A program made the translations under genes and the position numbers. From Myroides sp. NP-2 (lineage in GTDB: Bacteria > Bacteroidota > Bacteroidia > Flavobacteriales > Flavobacteriaceae), in assembly GCF_014145665.1 (NCBI RefSeq), contig NZ_JACHTD010000015.1, forward strand, positions 1 to 64,000: DNA of 64,000 bases, given 5' to 3'. The notes below the pieces were generated by a model, which had not been told where the DNA came from, searched no databases, and was given only the letters and a program-made list of their open reading frames with translations. Positions 33,330-42,660 of the stretch are shown piece after piece (within the stretch, counting starts at the first letter, position 1; the number at the start of each line of letters is the position of its first letter).

Positions 33330-34355
33330 ATGTACAACTTAAAAATAGACTACGCAGAAGGAGCGCATCCAGCTATTCTCGATAAATTACTAGAAACAAA
33401 TTTTATTCAACAAAACGGTTATGGTTCAGATGAGTACACGCTAGAAGCTCAGTCCATTCTGCGCAGTAAAATCAATAAACCAGCTGCTGAAATTTACTTT
33501 GTATCGGGGGGAACACAAGCCAATCTATTGGTTATATCTGCTCTATTACGTCCACATGAAGCGGTGATTAGTGCCAGTACAGGACACATTTACGCCAATG
33601 AAACGGGAGCGATCGAAGCCACCGGACACAAAGTGATTCCCATAGATAGCAAGGATGGAAAAATTACACCTACTCAAATTGAACAGACCTTGGCACAGTT
33701 TCAATTGCGCCCTCATGTGGTCAAACCCAAAGTGGTGTATATCTCCAATACGACTGAATTTGGAACCATTTATTCTGAAAGTGAATTACAAGGGATTTCC
33801 GATTGCTGTAAATCCAATGGATTGACGCTCTTTATGGATGGCGCACGATTAGGACATGCACTAACCGCAACAAATAACGATCTGACCCTCGAAAAAATAG
33901 CCAATTTAGTGGATGTATTCTATATTGGTGCAACAAAAAATGGTGCCCTTTTTGGAGAAGCAATCATTTTTTCTAACCCCCTTTGTGCGGTTGACTTTGA
34001 CTATAATCTCAAACAAAAAGGAGCCCTCTTAGCAAAAGGAAGAGTATTGGGAATCCAGTTTCTATCGCTCTTTCAAGATGATTTGTACTTCAAATTAGCC
34101 AAAGAAGCCAATGAAATGGCAATGAAATTAGCGCGTGCATGTAAAGATAGGGGATTTACTTTTTTAGTAGAACCCATGAGCAATCAGATTTTCCCTATTT
34201 TACCACTTAGCTTGATTCAACGCTTACAAGAGCGTTTTGACTTTTATGTGTGGAGACCGATCAACGCTGAATTTGCTGCTGTTCGCTTGATTACCTCCTG
34301 GACAACGGACGAATTGATGTTAGATGTATTCATTTCTATGCTGGAGGAAGAGTAA
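33330..34355 (+). CDS. Threonine aldolase family PLP enzyme
   Basis: The product is a fold-type I PLP enzyme of 341 residues, probably a low-specificity L-threonine or allo-threonine aldolase that splits the amino acid to glycine and acetaldehyde. Visible features are the N-terminal NGYGSDEYTLEAQ, the cofactor region VSGGTQANLLVISALL with TGHIYANETGAIEATGHKV, MDGARLGHAL with the PLP-contacting Asp, and the Schiff-base Lys in YIGATKNGALFGEA. The ATG at 33330 was preferred to one 45 bases upstream because family members start at MYNLKIDYAEG. The HAD phosphatase gene begins one base after its stop, so the two are cotranscribed. Confidence 0.85.
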   Translation: MYNLKIDYAEGAHPAILDKLLETNFIQQNGYGSDEYTLEAQSILRSKINKPAAEIYFVSGGTQANLLVISALLRPHEAVISASTGHIYANETGAIEATGHKVIPIDSKDGKITPTQIEQTLAQFQLRPHVVKPKVVYISNTTEFGTIYSESELQGISDCCKSNGLTLFMDGARLGHALTATNNDLTLEKIANLVDVFYIGATKNGALFGEAIIFSNPLCAVDFDYNLKQKGALLAKGRVLGIQFLSLFQDDLYFKLAKEANEMAMKLARACKDRGFTFLVEPMSNQIFPILPLSLIQRLQERFDFYVWRPINAEFAAVRLITSWTTDELMLDVFISMLEEE

Positions 34356-34356
34356 G

Positions 34357-35214
34357 ATGGAGCATATTTTTATTACCGATTTAGACGGAACCTTACTTCA
34401 AAGTAATGGGTTCTTGAGTGTGGAAAGCGAAGAAGTACTCAACCAACTGGCATTGACCCAACACAAAATTGCTTTTGCAACCGCACGTGGGTTAACTAGC
34501 GCACAAAAAGTGATTCATCACATAGGGTGGAACTTTCCAGTATTGCTGAATAATGGTGCTGTTATTTACGATTGGCAACGCCAAAAAGTACTGAAAATTA
34601 ACGGGATTGCCCCACAACTGATTCAAATGATCCTCGAATTAGGCTCAGCACATGGGCTTTCTCCCTTGATTTTTACGCTAAACGAAAAATTCGAAGAGGG
34701 GATTTTCTACCAACAAAATCCAAGTAAAGGCTTGCACTATTTTATGGGCATGCGACCCAACGACCCTCGTTTTGTGGAAGTTGAAAACATAAGTGATGCG
34801 CTAATAACAGCAGATACTCAAGGACTTGTGCTCATGTTTATTGATAGCTATGAGGCGTTAGTCCCCTTAAAATTATATCTACAAGAACAAGCCGCTAATC
34901 AAGTAAATTGCCTTCTACTTAAAGATCAATATATCCCTGATCAATTTGTTTTGGAAATTTCAAGTACCACTGCAACAAAAGAACACGGAATTGCTTACCT
35001 CATACAAGAATACAACCTTAAACCAGAGCAATTGCACTTGTTTGGCGATAATTTAAACGATCAAGGGATGTTGGCCTTACCTGCTAATACCTATGCCGTT
35101 AGCAACGCACATCCCGCAATTTTAGCACAAGCCACTCACGTGATTCCGTCTAACGATCAAAGTGGAGTAGCCCAAACCATACAACACATCATTAGTCGTG
35201 AAGAAAAACGATAA
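34357..35214 (+). CDS. HAD-superfamily hydrolase, Cof type
   Basis: This 285-residue cytosolic phosphatase has motif I DLDGTLL near residue 8 (nucleophile Asp8, acid/base Asp10), motif II in KIAFATARG, the Cof-type IIB cap in the middle third, Lys of motif III in ATKEHGIAYLI, and motif IV LFGDNLNDQGML. Family members hydrolyse sugar phosphates and flavin or PLP-related phosphates. The substrate cannot be predicted. Start codon: the ATG one base after the threonine aldolase stop; a longer frame overlaps the upstream gene by 32 bases and is not needed. Confidence 0.85.
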   Translation: MEHIFITDLDGTLLQSNGFLSVESEEVLNQLALTQHKIAFATARGLTSAQKVIHHIGWNFPVLLNNGAVIYDWQRQKVLKINGIAPQLIQMILELGSAHGLSPLIFTLNEKFEEGIFYQQNPSKGLHYFMGMRPNDPRFVEVENISDALITADTQGLVLMFIDSYEALVPLKLYLQEQAANQVNCLLLKDQYIPDQFVLEISSTTATKEHGIAYLIQEYNLKPEQLHLFGDNLNDQGMLALPANTYAVSNAHPAILAQATHVIPSNDQSGVAQTIQHIISREEKR

Positions 35215-35365
35215 ATAAAAAAGTATATGGCCTAAGAAATAGTGTTGTAGTGGAAATTATACTATTCCCCATTTTTTTTATACCTTCGGCTTTTCTTTGT
35301 TTAAGCGAGAACAAGAAGAAATAAACACAATAAACCAAACTATAAAACCTAAAAAATATAGATTC

Positions 35366-36352
35366 ATGAAATTAGCTAGTATCAACAATGGCACAAGAGA
35401 TGGACAATTAGTCGTTGTAACAAGAGATTTGACAAAAGCAGTTGCAGTAAGCGATATTGCCACTACAATGCAAGAGGCACTAGATCAATGGGAAACGAAA
35501 GAAGCGCTTCTTAAGGAAGTATATGAAAATCTAAATGCAGGAAAACTATCTAATACAATTGATTTTACAACCGCTAAAGTAATGGCGCCAATTCCGAGAG
35601 CCTATCACTGGGCAGATGGAAGTGCCTATGTAACTCACGTAGAATTAGTACGTAAAGCCAGAAATGCAGAGTTGCCTGAGTCGTTCTGGACAGATCCTTT
35701 GATGTATATGGGAGCATCGGATGCCTTTATTGGTGCTACAGATGATATTGAAATAGAAAAAGAAGAGTGGGGAATTGACTTCGAATCTGAGGTAGCTGTA
35801 ATCACAGACGACGTACCTCCAGGAGTAGATGCACAAACGGCTCTACAACACATTAAATTAATCACCATCTTAAATGATGTATCGTTGAGAAATTTAATTC
35901 CGGCCGAACTAGGTAAACAATTTGGATTCTACCAATCTAAACCATGGACAGCTTTTGCACCAGTGGTTGTTACACCAGATGAATTAGCAGGTGATTGGAA
36001 AGAAGGGAAATTGCATTTGCCTTTACACTCTACACTAAATGGAGCCTTAGTAGGTTCGCCAAACGCAGGTGTAGATATGACCTTTAACTTCGGACAATTG
36101 ATTGCCCATGCAGCGAAAACACGTTCGTTAATGGCGGGAACTGTTATCGGTTCAGGAACTGTTGCTAATCAAGGAAGCCCTACAGGATCAAGCTGTTTAG
36201 CAGAAGTAAGATGCTTAGAAACTATAAAAGATGGAAAACCAAGTACCCCATTCATGCAATTCGGTGATCGTATCGAAATTGAAATGATGGATAAAGAAGG
36301 TAAAACAATCTTCGGTCGAATCAATCAAGTAGTAAAAGAATATAAAAAGTAG
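35366..36352 (+). CDS. Fumarylacetoacetate hydrolase family protein
   Basis: This 328-residue enzyme of the FAH superfamily has the metal and substrate site spread over PRAYHWADGSAYVTHVELV, DIEIEKEEWGIDFESEVAVITDDV (acidic ligands), AELGKQFGFYQSKPWTAFAPVVVTPDEL and GTVIGSGTVANQGSPTGSSCLAEVR. FAHs split carbon-carbon bonds in aromatic breakdown. True fumarylacetoacetase is about 420 residues, so this is a related hydrolase whose substrate is open. The neighbouring genes give no pathway clue. The ATG at 35366 matches the family start (MKLASI.NG.RDG.L). A box TACCTTCG at 35281 differs from TAnnTTTG at one base. Confidence 0.8.
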   Translation: MKLASINNGTRDGQLVVVTRDLTKAVAVSDIATTMQEALDQWETKEALLKEVYENLNAGKLSNTIDFTTAKVMAPIPRAYHWADGSAYVTHVELVRKARNAELPESFWTDPLMYMGASDAFIGATDDIEIEKEEWGIDFESEVAVITDDVPPGVDAQTALQHIKLITILNDVSLRNLIPAELGKQFGFYQSKPWTAFAPVVVTPDELAGDWKEGKLHLPLHSTLNGALVGSPNAGVDMTFNFGQLIAHAAKTRSLMAGTVIGSGTVANQGSPTGSSCLAEVRCLETIKDGKPSTPFMQFGDRIEIEMMDKEGKTIFGRINQVVKEYKK

Positions 36353-36379
36353 TGTAGCACAAAGTGCCACGCTCAGCGC

Positions 36380-36419
36380 AAAAAAGGAATGAACAGTCTC
36401 ACCGTTCATTCCTTTTTTT
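36380..36419 (+). terminator. Terminator of the FAH-family gene
   Basis: AAAAAGGAATGAAC and GTTCATTCCTTTTT pair around a 9-base loop, followed by a T-run. Confidence 0.85.
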
Positions 36420-36698
36420 ATTTATCCTAGTTCCTAATCCCCTTCAATTGAGTCAACCCTATGCACGGTTGAGTATCTTATTTTATGCGTTTGAGTGTTG
36501 TTTTTTACTGATGTACGAGAATAAATCGTACTCTTGTGTAGGTTAAAACTTGTGAAGGAAATAAAAATAGACGTTAAGTTGTTTCGTTTGAGAGTCATTT
36601 TTGATATAAAATGGTTGAGTTAAATTTTATTTGATTCTCTTTCTTAAGTAAAAACGTATATTTTCTTTTACTAGGTTAGTAATTGATAAGGTGAATGA
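36420..36698. other. Intergenic stretch, possible untranslated transcript
   Basis: No convincing reading frame. It ends in an independent plus-strand terminator (36699-36735) although the upstream gene already has one, so a short RNA may be made here. A near-consensus box TACTCTTG at 36529-36536 is the only promoter candidate. Confidence 0.3.
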
Positions 36699-36735
36699 GA
36701 AGAACAAACTTGTAATGAGTTTGTTCTTTTTTTTT
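36699..36735 (+). terminator. Orphan terminator upstream of rdgB
   Basis: AAGAACAAACT and AGTTTGTTCTT form a perfect 11-bp stem with a 7-base loop and a long T-run. No annotated gene ends just before it. Confidence 0.8.
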
Positions 36736-36771
36736 GGGTGTTTTTCAAAACAATTTCTGCATTTCATTTCG

Positions 36772-36779
36772 TACTTTTG
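36772..36779 (+). promoter_or_regulatory. -7 promoter element of rdgB
   Basis: TACTTTTG, 25 bases before the rdgB ATG. Confidence 0.6.
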
Positions 36780-36804
36780 AAAGCAATACATAAGGAAAAG
36801 AAAG

Positions 36805-37386
36805 ATGAAACTAATTTTTGCTTCAAACAATAAGAATAAAATCAAAGAGATCAGAAATCAACTACCAGCGTCTATCGAGATATTGAGTTTAGAGGACATT
36901 GGTTGTATGGTTGATATTCCAGAAACCGCGGACACAATAGAAGGAAATGCGTTGCTCAAAGCCGATTATATCAAAAGGCATTACGGATTCAATTGTTTTG
37001 CGGATGATTCTGGACTCGAAGTCGATGCTTTAGGGGGAGCCCCTGGTGTGTATTCAGCGCGATATGCAGGAGAAGAAAAGAACGATCAAGCCAATAACGA
37101 AAAGTTGCTAGGTGAATTAGCCGACAAAACAAATCGCAAAGCCAATTTTAAGACAGTAATTGCCCTGCATTACAACGGAGAACAGCACCTGTTTACAGGA
37201 GTAATACCAGGTGAAATCTTGCTAGAACAACAAGGGGAAGGCGGATTTGGTTATGATCCTCTATTTCAAGCAGAAGGTATGAGCAAATCATTTGCCGAAT
37301 TGACTTTAGAAGAAAAAAATGCAGTTAGCCACAGAGGAAAAGCAGTGGCACAGTTGGTGGCATTTCTCAAAAACAAAGAAGACTAA
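36805..37386 (+). CDS. rdgB: Non-canonical purine NTP pyrophosphatase (RdgB/HAM1)
   Basis: The enzyme hydrolyses dITP, ITP and XTP to the monophosphate and pyrophosphate, keeping deaminated purines out of DNA and RNA. The 193 residues show the whole family pattern: LIFASNNKNKIKEI at the start, ETADTIEGNALLKADY, FADDSGLEVDALGGAPGVYSARYAG, the GEGGFGYDPLF substrate loop, ELTLEEKNAVSHRGKA near the C-terminus. Length is typical. Its own promoter box and the terminator before it mark a single-gene unit. mazG, another NTP pyrophosphohydrolase, lies 1.4 kb downstream. Confidence 0.95.
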   Translation: MKLIFASNNKNKIKEIRNQLPASIEILSLEDIGCMVDIPETADTIEGNALLKADYIKRHYGFNCFADDSGLEVDALGGAPGVYSARYAGEEKNDQANNEKLLGELADKTNRKANFKTVIALHYNGEQHLFTGVIPGEILLEQQGEGGFGYDPLFQAEGMSKSFAELTLEEKNAVSHRGKAVAQLVAFLKNKED

Positions 37387-37637
37387 GGGGCTTTGAGGCA
37401 AGTCCAAACAAGGAAAAATCAAAAGAGGACGGAAATTTGTATTCCTTTCCAAAAAATATGCAAAGCGATCCTATTATCTATTTTTCTGTTTTAACCGTTT
37501 ATGAATCAGTATATTAATTATTAGTACTAATGATAAATGGATACATTGACCCAAAGAAATGAGGAGAGAATAGAGAAGAACAGCAAAAGTTAAACGTAAA
37601 AAAGTTTTGTAGTCTTATAGAATACTATAAATTTGAT

Positions 37638-37645
37638 TAATTTTG
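37638..37645 (+). promoter_or_regulatory. -7 promoter element of def
   Basis: TAATTTTG, 38 bases before the def ATG. Confidence 0.55.
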
Positions 37646-37683
37646 CAGTCATTTTAATACAATAAAGAGACAAAATAACAACT

Positions 37684-38271
37684 ATGATACTATCAATTGT
37701 TGGATATGGAGATCCTGTTTTGCGCAAAGTAGGAGAAGACATCACCAAAGATTATCCAAACCTAGACGAATTAATTGCTAATATGTACGATACGATGTAT
37801 TCCGCTAGTGGAGTTGGATTAGCAGCGCCTCAAGTGGGATTGCCCATTCGTTTATTCGTAGTTGATTGTGCACCATTTGCAGAATTAGAAGATAATACAG
37901 CAGAAGAAAAAGCGTTTTTAAGTACCTATAAAAGAACCTTTATCAATGCTAAAATCATAAGTGAAGAAGGAGCGGAATGGTCTTTTAACGAAGGTTGTTT
38001 AAGTATTCCCGATGTACACGAAGCTGTTGTGCGTAAAGAGCAAATTGTAATTGAATATTATGATGAAACCTTTACTAAATACACGGAAACCATTAACGGA
38101 TTGGCAGCACGTGTCATTCAACACGAATACGACCACATCGAGGGAATCTTATTTACAGACAAGCTTTCAAGCTTAAAAAAGAAATTAATCGCAAAGCGAT
38201 TAAAAAATATTATGGAAGGCAAAGTGTTTACCGACTATAAAATGAAATTTGCTGCTAAAAAAGGTAGATAA
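37684..38271 (+). CDS. def: Peptide deformylase
   Basis: Def removes the formyl group from the N-terminal methionine of new proteins. The 195 residues include all three metal-enzyme motifs: GVGLAAPQVG (motif 1), EGCLSIP with the metal-binding Cys (motif 2) and QHEYDHIEG with two metal-binding His and the catalytic Glu (motif 3). The insert between motifs 1 and 2 (AELEDNTAEEKAFLSTYKRTF) is typical for Bacteroidota. DUF5606 and mazG genes follow on the same strand; a terminator separates mazG from them. Confidence 0.95.
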   Translation: MILSIVGYGDPVLRKVGEDITKDYPNLDELIANMYDTMYSASGVGLAAPQVGLPIRLFVVDCAPFAELEDNTAEEKAFLSTYKRTFINAKIISEEGAEWSFNEGCLSIPDVHEAVVRKEQIVIEYYDETFTKYTETINGLAARVIQHEYDHIEGILFTDKLSSLKKKLIAKRLKNIMEGKVFTDYKMKFAAKKGR

Positions 38272-38328
38272 AAAGTTGGAAATTAAGAACTAATTAAGAT
38301 ATTTGTTACAAAAGAAAAATTTTAGAAA

Positions 38329-38742
38329 ATGAGTTTAGAAAAAGTATTAGCTATTTCTGGTAAACCAGGATTATTTGAGTTAATTGTTCAAACACGCACA
38401 GGATTTATCGCAGAATCATTAGTTGACGGGAAAAGAAGTACAGTAGGATTAAAAAACAACGTTAGTTTATTATCTGAAATATCAATATACACGCACGAAG
38501 GAGAAGTTAAACTTTTTGACGTATTCAAAAATATAGCGACAAAAGAAAACAACGGAGAAGCAATTTCACACCGTGTTTCTGATCCTGAATTAGTAGCCTA
38601 CTTCCAAGAAGTATTACCTAATTACGACGCAGACCGCGTGTACAACTCTGATATTAAAAAAGTAATCAACTGGTATAATATCGTACAAAAAAGAGGATTA
38701 ATTCAAGAAGCTTTCCAAGAAGCTGTTGAAGAAAGCAAATAA
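38329..38742 (+). CDS. DUF5606 domain protein
   Basis: This 137-residue cytosolic protein is of a family conserved in Bacteroidota with no known role. Residues 1-50 (LEKVLAISGKPGLFELIVQTRTGFIAESL.DGKR..V) look like a small beta-barrel, followed by VSLLSEISIYTHEGEVKLFDVF and a helical C-terminus. I recall relatives labelled DUF5606. It sits between def and mazG, 57 bases after def, an arrangement also seen in related genomes, so it probably belongs with translation or nucleotide clean-up, but nothing in its sequence shows this. Confidence 0.75.
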   Translation: MSLEKVLAISGKPGLFELIVQTRTGFIAESLVDGKRSTVGLKNNVSLLSEISIYTHEGEVKLFDVFKNIATKENNGEAISHRVSDPELVAYFQEVLPNYDADRVYNSDIKKVINWYNIVQKRGLIQEAFQEAVEESK

Positions 38743-38756
38743 GAAAAAAGAATAGA

Positions 38757-38790
38757 TAAAAAAGCTCGTTAGTTAACGGGCTTTTTTTAG
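38757..38790 (+). terminator. Terminator after the DUF5606 gene
   Basis: AAAAAGCtCGTT pairs with AACGgGCTTTTT around a 4-base loop, followed by T. Confidence 0.75.
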
Positions 38791-38817
38791 TTTTATAAGC
38801 AAATATAACCAAGCCAA

Positions 38818-39609
38818 ATGCATACACAAGAAGAAAAACTAGTAGCTGTTGGACGATTGCTCACCATCATGGATGAGTTAAGAGTACAATGTCCGTGGGA
38901 TAAGAAGCAAACTTTCGAATCACTGCGTTCCTTGACCATTGAAGAAGTTTATGAATTAGCCGATAGTATTTCCAGTGGAGACACCCAAGAAATGCAAGGT
39001 GAATTAGGCGATTTGCTGATGCACATTGTCTTTTACGCCAAAATTGGAAGTGAGAAAGGGCTGTTTGATGTAAAAACTATTGCAGATGGAATTTGTGATA
39101 AATTAATCTATAGGCATCCGCACATTTATGGAGATGTAAAGGTGTCCAATGAGCAAGAAGTCTTGCAAAATTGGGAAGAACTAAAGCTAAAAGCAGGGCG
39201 AAAATCCGTTCTAGAAGGTGTACCCACGAGTTTACCTGCCATCATAAAAGCCCTACGCATGCAAGAAAAAGCAAGTGGAATTGGATTTGATTGGAGTGAT
39301 AAAGCCGATGTATGGGCCAAAGTAGAAGAAGAAATACAAGAGTTTAAAGTTGAAGAACAAGCGGGAAATAAAGCCTTGATGGAAAAAGAATTTGGCGATA
39401 TTCTCTTCTCTTTAGTGAATTACGCCCGATTTGTAGGTATCGATCCTGAACACGCCTTGGCTCAAACCAACCAAAAGTTTTTATCGCGTTTCCAACTGAT
39501 GGAAGACCTCATTCAAACAGACCAAAAGGAACTCCCTCAGATGAATCTCGAACAAATGGACGTCTATTGGGAAAAAGCCAAGCAATTAACACAACCTAAG
39601 ACGAAGTAA
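38818..39609 (+). CDS. mazG: Nucleoside triphosphate pyrophosphohydrolase
   Basis: MazG hydrolyses NTPs and dNTPs to monophosphates and pyrophosphate and is linked to starvation and mutation control. The 263 residues hold two MazG repeats. The first has CPWDKKQTFESLRSLTIEEVYELADSI and GELGDLLMHIVFYAKI, the second VEEEIQEFKVEEQ and EKEFGDILFSLVNYARF; both contain the EExxE...ExxD metal site. This is the usual full-length form. The start ATG follows 28 bases after the upstream terminator. Confidence 0.93.
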   Translation: MHTQEEKLVAVGRLLTIMDELRVQCPWDKKQTFESLRSLTIEEVYELADSISSGDTQEMQGELGDLLMHIVFYAKIGSEKGLFDVKTIADGICDKLIYRHPHIYGDVKVSNEQEVLQNWEELKLKAGRKSVLEGVPTSLPAIIKALRMQEKASGIGFDWSDKADVWAKVEEEIQEFKVEEQAGNKALMEKEFGDILFSLVNYARFVGIDPEHALAQTNQKFLSRFQLMEDLIQTDQKELPQMNLEQMDVYWEKAKQLTQPKTK

Positions 39610-40190
39610 GATCGCTTGCATAAAGTAGGCCATGGAGGAAGAAAAGCGCAGCAGAACTGTTGCGCATTTGTGCTGTGTCTATCTCTAGATTACACATACA
39701 AAGAATACTTTTGACTATTTAGTTTTTGAAACCATTCCGTGCGAAGCTATACGCAAAATAAAGGTGGGTGATGTCACTTTTAGGAATTCAAATCAGAGTG
39801 AAGTTGAACCTCAAGTGAGCGTTTGCGAACAACGAATAAAACCCGATCAAACGAAATTCAATGCTTTTATCTAGGTAATAGAAGATTTTCTACTGAATAT
39901 GACTTGATATATTATTTAGAATAAAACTAAATCAATGAGTTATAATTAGTTATTTGTTAAAGTTAAAAGGGTTTTATTGTTTTGTTGTAATTGTTTAGAA
40001 AAATTGGCAAAAATATTTTAAGGTTTTGACATCCAATTTATTTGACCTATTTTGCACCGCAAATCAACATAGAGGTCCCCACTTCGAAACGAATGGTCTA
40101 GATAGTATGACTCCTAATGGGATCTTAAAATAAAAAAACAAACAATAAAAATCAAATTGGACAAGTAGCCCGTCTAGATTTTATGGTAAA
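39610..40190. other. 580-bp intergenic stretch, no gene seen
   Basis: No reading frame of useful length on either strand. TACTTTTG at 39707-39714 fits the -7 box on the plus strand, but nothing downstream looks coding. The rest is AT-rich and unstructured by eye. Confidence 0.4.
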
Positions 40191-40192
40191 AA

Positions 40193-40222
40193 AGAAAGCC
40201 AACTCCGCGAGTTGGCTTTTTA
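40193..40222. terminator. Terminator downstream of the TonB-type receptor gene
   Basis: AAAGCCAACT and AGTTGGCTTT form a perfect 10-bp stem with a CCGCG loop. T-runs lie on both sides, so it can act in both directions. Confidence 0.8.
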
Positions 40223-40249
40223 ATTTGTCATGATCATCCCCAATCTACC

Positions 40250-42373
40250 TTAGAGTTTGTAGTGGAAAGACAGGGTGACAATTCGACTATCTAAGTCGTA
40301 CTCTTGCTTAATCCTCGAATCAAAATTAGTCCCCATCAGGGTAAAGTGATTTGTTTTTAATACATCAGAAAGAGCTAGTTTTACACTTCCTTTTTCTTGT
40401 AGTATTGTTTTAGAAGCGCCAATAGACAAATCAAAATATCCTTCTCTTTTGTATAAACCAATATTCGATTTGGAAAAATACTGCGCATTGACCTCTGCTT
40501 TTATTCCTTTAGGTAGCGTAAAACTATTTTGAGCATTGAGTGTAAATGCAACTTGCTTGCTGTCAATGCTTGTTTCTTGGTATGTTCCTTTATATTGATT
40601 GTTAAATAAGTTAAACATACTGCTCATGGTCCAAAAGTCTGTAGGGTTTAGGGTAGCTGTTAGGGTAGCGCCATAGTGGTATGACTTACTTAAGTTTTCA
40701 AGTGTTTTAACTAAAATCGTTTGATTTTGCTCGTAGGTGTAAACTTGGGTCATCACGTCTTGGGTTCGACTAAAGTAAAGCGTAGCAATAAGGTAATTAC
40801 TCCACATATAGCCTACTTCTGTAGCATGAGTAAGTTCAGGCTTTAATCGAACATTTCCCTGCCAATAGTTAAAGGGATCGTTGTAGAAGCGAAAGGGGTT
40901 TAAGTCAAAATGACTCGGTCTATTGATTCGCTTACTGTATGAGGCGTAATAACTATGTCCCTGATCTGTTTCATATTTGATAGACGCACTGGGAAACAAG
41001 TTGTTGTAATCGGTTTGGTGTTGTTCACCTGTTGTTTTCTGATGAATATCGCGCTCAGTATACTCGTTGCGCAAGCCCATTTGAATTTGCCAATGTGCTG
41101 TGGCTAGCTTATAGTTGATATAGGCAGCGTGAATTTGCTCCTTATACTCATACTGGTTGGTAGTTTCGGGATCTACAATCCAATGGTCGCCTTCTTCTAC
41201 GTGATATACAGAAGGATTGTTGTTGGACTTTACCGTTGATTTCCAACCTGTTTCTATCGTATGTTGCTCAGTAAACGGAATTGTAAAATCGAGCTTCCCA
41301 TTGAAAACGCGTAGTGTAGAAGGGATTTCTCCCTTTCGATTGGCGTAACGTTCAGCTGTGGAAATCAAAGGAGTTTGTAGCTGGCGCTGTTTAGAATTAA
41401 ACTTTGAACGCTCGTACTCCACATCTACATCCATCACTGTTCCTTGTTCTGAAAACGCATGGGTTCCATGTAGGCTGTAGGTGTAATCATACCAATGCTC
41501 TAGATTGTAATTATCCGTCCCAATCGAAGAATACAAGCTCGAAATAGGAGCGTAGATTTGACTTATTCCGGCGGATTTGTTTTCATAACGCCCAATCTTG
41601 GCATCAACGACTAGGCCGATAGAGGTTTTGGGCGTTAGCTGATAATCGGTTCCCAATTTGAAATTGTTGGACGTCAAAGGTTCACTCGTTTTGTATTGTT
41701 GGTGGGTATGTCGAAGAGGAGTAGTGGGGGATGCCGCATCAAAAAAGTCTTGATCAAAGGTCTTGCGCTCTTCTTCTCCTCTAAAGGTGTGAGTGTAATC
41801 CCCATATACGCGCCAAGCTTGGTGAGCGTAATTGAGCGTAAATCCCGTGTTCATACGATTCTTGCGTCCTCGACCTCCACTGGCAAAAACACTGCCATTT
41901 ATCCCGTCTAAGAGACTTGTCTTGAGTACAATATTGATGATCCCCGCTTGACCAGCAGCATCGTACTTGGCTGAAGGATTGGCGATAATCTCTATGTTCT
42001 TTACTACAGCCGAATTGGTCGAACGCAGTAAATTTGCTAATTCTTTGGAAGATAGCGAACTCAACTTACCATTGATCATCACACTAACCCCTTGCTTGCC
42101 GCGAAGCGATAATTCGCCATCCTGGGATACAACAACACCCGGTGCACGACCCAATACTTCTAAAACTGTACTACCTTCGGATAACACACTGTGCTCAACA
42201 CTGAACACCATCTTATCTGCCTTTTGTTGAAAAACAGGTCGATTCACACGGATCACAACTTCTCCAAGATCGGTACTCATTGCGTTGTACATACTGTCTA
42301 ATTGTGCTTCTGTCTGCGCAAATACAGGCAAACTACAACAACTAAGCAATAAAAAATAGATGCGATTCTTCAT
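40250..42373 (-). CDS. TonB-dependent receptor-type outer-membrane protein
   Basis: This 707-residue outer-membrane protein has a signal peptide (to about FAQ, residue 20), a short linker with LGEVVIRVNRP resembling a TonB-linked start, a plug domain (about 45-155; LEVLGRAPGVVVSQDGELSLRGKQGVSVMINGK...IEIIANPSAKYDAAGQAGIINIVLK) and a large barrel (about 160-707) ending in an aromatic-rich strand (VTLSFHYKL). The layout fits the flavobacterial PF14905-type barrels; the carboxypeptidase-like domain of SusC is absent. The substrate is unknown: no SusD, transporter or enzyme partner is adjacent. A TATATTTG box lies upstream. It is a single-gene unit. Confidence 0.85.
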   Translation of the reverse strand: MKNRIYFLLLSCCSLPVFAQTEAQLDSMYNAMSTDLGEVVIRVNRPVFQQKADKMVFSVEHSVLSEGSTVLEVLGRAPGVVVSQDGELSLRGKQGVSVMINGKLSSLSSKELANLLRSTNSAVVKNIEIIANPSAKYDAAGQAGIINIVLKTSLLDGINGSVFASGGRGRKNRMNTGFTLNYAHQAWRVYGDYTHTFRGEEERKTFDQDFFDAASPTTPLRHTHQQYKTSEPLTSNNFKLGTDYQLTPKTSIGLVVDAKIGRYENKSAGISQIYAPISSLYSSIGTDNYNLEHWYDYTYSLHGTHAFSEQGTVMDVDVEYERSKFNSKQRQLQTPLISTAERYANRKGEIPSTLRVFNGKLDFTIPFTEQHTIETGWKSTVKSNNNPSVYHVEEGDHWIVDPETTNQYEYKEQIHAAYINYKLATAHWQIQMGLRNEYTERDIHQKTTGEQHQTDYNNLFPSASIKYETDQGHSYYASYSKRINRPSHFDLNPFRFYNDPFNYWQGNVRLKPELTHATEVGYMWSNYLIATLYFSRTQDVMTQVYTYEQNQTILVKTLENLSKSYHYGATLTATLNPTDFWTMSSMFNLFNNQYKGTYQETSIDSKQVAFTLNAQNSFTLPKGIKAEVNAQYFSKSNIGLYKREGYFDLSIGASKTILQEKGSVKLALSDVLKTNHFTLMGTNFDSRIKQEYDLDSRIVTLSFHYKL

Positions 42374-42446
42374 TTCTATAGCGGGTTTTTAGCTTATAAT
42401 AGTTAGATTGTTATTTAGATCAATTAAAAATAATATTCATTGTTCG

Positions 42447-42454
42447 CAAATATA
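42447..42454 (-). promoter_or_regulatory. -7 promoter element of the receptor gene
   Basis: TATATTTG on the minus strand, 73 bases before the ATG at 42373. Confidence 0.5.
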
Positions 42455-42660
42455 GAATTATTTAGAATGATTTTAAGTAATTTTTGAGATTATTTACAAC
42501 AGCTTGATCGTTAGTATTTTGTCAACGCGAAATTGTTATCTTCGTGTAAAAAATCTTTTAAAAATAGGTAGTTGAGCAATATATGCAAATCCCATACGCA
42601 TAAAATGATGGGGCTATCTAAAAAAAAAGTAATTTTACTAATCACAAAAAACGAAATAAA

